A stretch of DNA of 37,240 nucleotides, from positions 1 to 37,240 of the forward strand of contig JAHHDV010000009.1 of NCBI GenBank assembly GCA_019739295.1. The letters run 5' to 3'. Made by a program: the position numbers and the translations under genes. Shown piece by piece: positions 32,601 to 37,240 of this stretch (positions are counted from its first letter, which is position 1; every line of letters begins with the position of its first letter). Source of the DNA: Taibaiella sp. Its GTDB lineage: Bacteria; Bacteroidota; Bacteroidia; Chitinophagales; Chitinophagaceae. The notes below the pieces were generated by a model, which made no database searches, had not been told where the DNA came from, and saw nothing but the letters and a program-made list of their open reading frames with translations.

Positions 32601-33326
32601 TCAAAACATGCTTCACTCCTTGCAGAGCTGGCTACCCTCAAAGCTCTTGGAAGTAGATCCCCAGTAGATGCTGTAGCCAACTTACGTGCTGCTGAAATCG
32701 CTGAACGTGAGCTGTCTCTCCTGCGCCCTCAGGCAGATACCATGCATGGTGTTGCTTTAAAACTGGCAGAAGGTGTTCAATTAATGAATCCTCATGCTGA
32801 AAAGTTCAATGAAAGTGTGTTTGATACAGTGGCGGCATTCTTTAGAGACTTGACTGCGCAGCTACTCCCTGGAATAGAGCTACGAGTAACCCGTGTTAAA
32901 GATGATGATCAAGGTGCTGCGACTCATAGAAATGGTGCTCAATTTTCATATAGACGTCAGAATGGCGGAACTCAAAAAGGAAATTGGGTGACTGGGCTGG
33001 AAGCATTATCAGGTGGCCAGAAAACTTTAATATCTCTTGCGTATCTAGTATCTGCAAAAACTGTGGGTGGTCCAACACTGTCATTTTCTTCTTCAGTGCT
33101 GCTGGCCGATGAAGTGGATGCAGCGCTTGATTCCACAAACCAAGAACAGGCAGCACGTTTATTGCTGATGCTTTGCAGCAAGAAGGATAGATCCAGCCGA
33201 TCACCATTGGCACAGGTGATTTGTATCAGTCATAGTCCAATTTTCCAGCAGCTCTGTGATACAGTAATCAAACTTACTCGCAACAATGAAAACGGAACGA
33301 CAACGCTGGCACCTAATTCGTCTTAG
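29662..33326 (+). CDS. Divergent SMC-family ATPase (right copy)
   Basis: Exons 29662-29764, 29869-29987 and 30099-33326 encode the same 1149-aa protein as the left copy, without a single residue change that I could find. The start ATG at 29662 is preferred because exons 1 and 2 supply the N-terminal strand and Walker A loop. A model limited to the long last exon would lack the ATP-binding P-loop. The long last exon (3228 nt) has no intron. Confidence 0.85.
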
Positions 33327-33430
33327 CTCTGTTAATAAGTATGCATGAATTAATTCTTAAAGCAACTTTAATGTAAACAATATGTACACAATACAAGTAA
33401 ATACAAATAGGAACAGTACGTAAGTAAGTT

Positions 33431-34002
33431 TTATTTTGGGTTTGGCGGAGACATCGATGACGGTGGTGCTACTGAAGGTGCAACAGAGGGTGGTGACATG
33501 GCATTTTGTGCTGCATGTGTACTTTGCGATCCTGAAGCTTGCTTCGTCATTCCTGTATTCAGCTTAAGTTTTAGAGCAGGCATAGGTGCAAATGCAACTG
33601 CTGCTTGAGCTCTAGGTGGGGCGGGACGCATAAAGAACGGAAGAAGCGTTGGCTTGCCGCCTGGTGTTGATAGGGGCTTGATATCTGGGAACCTTTTCCC
33701 AGGTGCCGCTAACTCTCTCTCATCTGAATTGAAGAACGGTTTAATGAACGACTTCAGTAATAATATAAATAATAAAGTGATCAATAATTGCTATCACAAG
33801 CTTTAGCGCAAACATTTATTCTGCACGCAAACTAGATATATCACACATACACACACACACCTGTTGGTGTCCATTTATAGAATTTAAGATTCTTCGTTTT
33901 AACCGTGTCTCCTGCGGGCTGCCATTCCTTCCTCCATTTTCGAACTCTGCCCTCAAATTCCTTCAATTCATCGCCTCGCTGGGCACGCTGCCTCGTTGTC
34001 AT
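33431..34002 (-). CDS. BCL7-domain protein (right copy)
   Basis: Exons 34002-33861 and 33723-33431, 144 aa, identical to the left copy. The intron carries the CA-strand version of the short GT repeat next to its donor. The stop lies 104 nt from the SMC stop, in convergent orientation. Confidence 0.6.
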
Positions 34003-34312
34003 AGGTCAAATGAAGTGTATTGATGTAGTTAATATGCACTGGCACTGGCCGCTGGACTTATGCCTTGTCGCTTGGTGCTTTGGCTGCTTCGGTTCATCAC
34101 GAAGACCGAAAGTCAGCCCTGCCTCGGGAGCATCATATAGTTTAAAGAGACATCTATTCCACATTTAAAGCATATCATTACATACGTAAACTACTAAATC
34201 ACTATATTTGATCGGGTGAAAGGCTGCAACTCCTCCAGTCGTTTGCTGCATTCCACAGTCAAACATCGAGCGACCGCCCAAGTTTGCGTCACGGCTTATT
34301 ATTTAAATCACA
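34003..34312. promoter_or_regulatory. Divergent promoter region, GT61 / BCL7-like (right copy)
   Basis: Mirror of 18702-19011, with no gene and no further signal. Confidence 0.4.
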
Positions 34313-36639
34313 ATGAGAGCAGATCTATGGCTCCATAAATTTCTGCTGGTGGCAGTTATAGGAAATGCAGCAGGTAAGGCTATTAAAAAATGCACACATG
34401 TGCACTCCAAAATCTTTCAATTTCTCAAAATAACCCAAGAAATTAATCCCCAAACATTTACGCAGGTCAATTCCAATGGAAACAAGTAACTAGAGTTTCT
34501 ACAGGTTCTCCAAATGGGGTTGCAGTCATTAGCGCTGGTCCTCCTCAAAGACCCTTCTCCCGCCCTCCACCACGCACCCTCGACCCCAACTTGCTGGTGG
34601 AATTCAAAGATTCTTTCAACTTGATGCAAGATGTCTCAGCCTCAGGTCCTAATATGTTTGAAGACGTGTCTTCTCAATATGTTGCTGCCATCAATTCTGG
34701 CTTTGTAGAGGGTGAGTCTGGTATGGTCTATGACGCTGCCGGCAATGTGTACCACTTGCCTTTTATGTTTCACAACCGCACCAACCCTACCTTACCCATG
34801 CCTCGTCTTAGCCCTCAACAAGCTGCACAGCAATGCACTCATCATTTCTCTCGTATGGCCACTGTTATTCAGAGGTATGGTCATATGTATTATCATTGGC
34901 TGGAAGAAACGCTGCCAAGACTTGTGATGTTACAAGACGCTGGGGCACTCACTCCTACCACGAAACTACTGACCTGGGGACAGCCTTATGAAATAGAATG
35001 GTTGCAAGCCTTAGGAGTGCATCCTGATCAGATTGTCACCTATGACCCAGAGACGTTGTACTGTGCTGACTTGCTTTTTGTGCCTACCCCTGTGCCTCGC
35101 ATTACACCGCCTAAAGAATCTTTAATGGCCGTCAGATCTGCATTAGGGGTTACAGTATTGCCAGAATCTCAGCGTGACATCATTGTTTATGTTTCTCGTA
35201 AAAATGAACCCACCCGCCGTGTTGCCAATGAAGACCAATTACTCAGGAGCATTCGCGCCTCCTTCCCTGGGACTCCTGTGGTTGTTTACGAAGGTTCTAT
35301 GAGCCCTGATGCATCTATTTCATTATTCCAGCGTGCCAAAGTAGTTATTGGTCCTCATGGAGCTGGTCTCTCCCATATTCTCTTCTCTGCACCCGGCACT
35401 GCCGTCATTGAGTTTTTATTCATGGCAGACCCACCCATGATGTTCTGGCACACAGCATCAGCATTAGGACAACAGTACTGGTTATTACCTGTACCTCAGT
35501 CGTACTATATGCAGAATGAAATGGAAATTCCTGAAGGAGAGGTTTTGGATATGTTGTCGGCAATTCTTGTGGCAGAACCTGCACCTGTGAATGCATGCAA
35601 AGCTGGAACAGCAGGAAGAGCTGGAGGTCTCTGCTCTGTATGCCCGCCTGGTAGCTATGCTTTTAACATAAACTCTCGTGCATGCAAACTATGCGCTCCT
35701 GGCCGCGTTGCTGCAGGTGCATCAAACTCGTACTGCTCCACCTGCCAGCCAGGCACCGTTGCCAATGCAGATGGAACTGCTTGTGAACCCTGCCCCCAAG
35801 GTACCTATAGTGTACTTGCTGGCTCGAGTGATATGGCAAAACACTGCCTCACTCCTGATGCTCGTCGCAGGAGGTTGCAAGAACAAGCTCTTTCTGTTGA
35901 TATGCTTTCTAAATTGTCGCCTGTTTTTGCAAAACAGATGAATCGCAGAGCGTTGATTCAAGGCGCTGCTGGTGGTGCTGGCTCTTCTGCCACTATCACT
36001 CAAGCTGAGCTGTGTGCTGCGCGTGCTAGTACTGGCCTTGCTGCTGGTGGGCCTTATCTTTCCTCTATTGCTGGGCCTTACGGTATTGACGGAGTCACTC
36101 TATGCCCACCTCTTGACGGTGGTGAAAATAATGGCGGTATTCCTGGACAGGAGCCTCTTATGCCTACACCCCCTTACGGCCCCATTGTTGATACGCCTAG
36201 CAATGATACAATAACGGTCCCTCCTACTATCCCTAGCGATGGTAGCGATAGCACTCGTGGAAATCCAGACCAGCCAGAGCTGCCTCCTTCCGACCCAGTC
36301 GGCCCTAAAACTGCTCTTGATGCTTGGATCATTGCATTAATCGCTACAGCCGCTGCAATGATTATCTTGCCATTGTTGGTATGTGCAGGTATGTGGTGTG
36401 CTGGGCGTAGGAGACGTAGTAAGGTTGCGCGTACTCCCACTGTTGGACCAGCTCCATCTCCGCCGTCTAGAGCACCAGGCACAGCAGAATCTGCTTCTAA
36501 ACAAAAGAACACGGCTAACAAATCTAGTTCAAAAAATGCGAATCCAACTGGATTCGCTGTATCTAATCCTATCTTTGATATCAGAGCATCATCTTCTAGC
36601 GCCGACGTCAGCAACAGTTCTCCAAAATCTAGGCGCTAA
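34313..36639 (+). CDS. GT61-family glycosyltransferase with Cys-rich stalk and C-terminal TM anchor (right copy)
   Basis: Exons 34313-34373 and 34466-36639 encode the same 744 residues as the left copy. Signal peptide, HGAGLS signature, four CxxG-type Cys-rich units, Pro-rich spacer, single membrane segment and basic tail are all unchanged. The short 3' gap to the EXO84-like fragment (154 nt) is also preserved. Confidence 0.8.
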
Positions 36640-36793
36640 GCAAGCATAAAATATTTAAACTAATCTTATTGTTGTATGTATTTTAGCTATTAATAAGCGA
36701 TCTCTTGGACAGTTGATTTTCTCTATATATATAAATGTAAATTGCCAATTGTAAAAGGCGATACGGTACCAATGACTAGTACTTAACATTTTA

Positions 36794-37240
36794 TTAATCA
36801 ACAACTGTATCCATTCTGAGAGTCTTTGCCATTTGTTCCAATGCAGCCACCATTGCCGCAGCGTCAACAGCAGGACCCCATCCTCGAGCTGATAAAACAG
36901 ATGCAGAATCTGCAAGTACATCTTCTACTAGTCGAGTTGCTATTTCCATAGCAATCTCAGCTACAATAGAGGAAGATGTCTGGCCTAAAGTTCCTGGAGC
37001 AGCCAGGGCGCCAGCAACGGATTCAACAAACGCCTGAACAAAAGAAAAGGAATAAAAAGGTTAAGAATTACAAAGAACTTCAATACCTAACATTAATGTA
37101 CCATATAATAATTAACAATTAAACCCTAATTACCCTTAACACTCACCATAAATGCTGTTGTCACTATACTACGAACACTAGCCACAGCTGCAGGTCCAGC
37201 AATTGGTGCCACCGCTGCAGCCATCCCAAACACCTCTGTA
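36794..37240 (-). CDS. EXO84-like exocyst subunit, 3' part only (right copy, cut by window end)
   Basis: The last exon (37033-36794, from AFVESVAGALAAPGTLGQ to the TAA) and the final 94 nt of the preceding exon (37240-37147) mirror the left copy exactly. Whether the rest of the gene is duplicated lies beyond the window. Confidence 0.6.

Larger units (their letters stand above)
26507..37240 (-). repeat. Right arm of giant inverted repeat (about 10.73 kb in window)
   Basis: Reverse complement of 15774-26505, running off the window end inside the EXO84-like gene. Compared with the left arm it has an extra A in the AAA run (complement of 26757-26759), an extra G (complement of 27279-27281), one T fewer (27380-27383) and one T more (27512-27517), plus two substitutions at 26531-26532. 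At the two substitutions the left arm keeps the GH9-like codons CAA CGG and the right arm reads CAA GAG. The right arm therefore looks like the derived copy. Confidence 0.98.

Noticed and set aside
15774..37240. Terminal inverted repeats of a mobile element, or a Polinton/virus hairpin end
   Set aside because: No transposase, integrase, polymerase or capsid gene; the arms carry ordinary intron-containing cellular genes and meet without a central module.

Overview
The window is nuclear DNA of a photosynthetic eukaryote, most likely a chlorophyte green alga. The evidence is 20 small GT-AG introns (84-285 nt), a nuclear-encoded plastid ribosomal protein L6 and a plastid-type glutamine synthetase, both with transit peptides, a hydroxyproline-type SPPPP linker in a secreted GH9 cellulase, and TGTAA motifs downstream of several stop codons. 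An SSX2IP-like coiled-coil protein would fit a lineage with centrioles or cilia. Base composition is moderate. The highly expressed genes (RPP2, GLN2, plastid L6) prefer C-ending codons and their neighbours prefer A/T-ending codons.

Single-copy part (1 to about 15.77 kb). In order: the start of a divergent gene (partial exon, -), a Golgi-type sulfotransferase (+), a PRCC-like splicing/nuclear protein (-), plastid ribosomal protein L6 (+), an SSX2IP/ADIP-like coiled-coil protein (-), cytosolic acidic ribosomal protein P2 (+), an unrecognised protein with two hydrophobic segments (-), Elongator subunit ELP6 (+), plastid glutamine synthetase (+), cytochrome c oxidase subunit 5b (-) and an EXO84-like exocyst subunit (+). 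Strands alternate almost perfectly, so most neighbours share either a divergent promoter region or a convergent 3' region. The only tandem pair is ELP6/GLN2.

Palindromic part (15,774 to the window end at 37,240). A giant, almost perfect inverted repeat has its centre at base 26,506. Each arm is about 10.73 kb and carries the end of EXO84, a GT61-family glycosyltransferase with a Cys-rich stalk and a transmembrane anchor, a BCL7-like protein, a divergent SMC ATPase and a GH9 endoglucanase. The apex lies inside the GH9 gene and cuts off its C-terminus. All differences I found between the arms (four homopolymer indels and two adjacent substitutions) lie within about 1 kb of the apex. The outer 9.5 kb keep one constant offset and encode identical proteins. 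The last ~260 bp of the GH9 gene before the apex carry several frame shifts shared by both arms. A fold-back (chimeric-read or assembly) artefact is the most economical explanation. A very recent inverted duplication is the alternative.

The genes are not an operon and most are unrelated housekeeping genes. A secretory/cell-wall theme (sulfotransferase, exocyst subunit, GT61 enzyme, GH9 cellulase) recurs, but co-regulation cannot be claimed from the sequence. The least conventional loci are the divergent SMC protein, the Cys-free COX5b, the GT61/Cys-rich/TM fusion and the unknown N-terminal domain of the GH9 enzyme.
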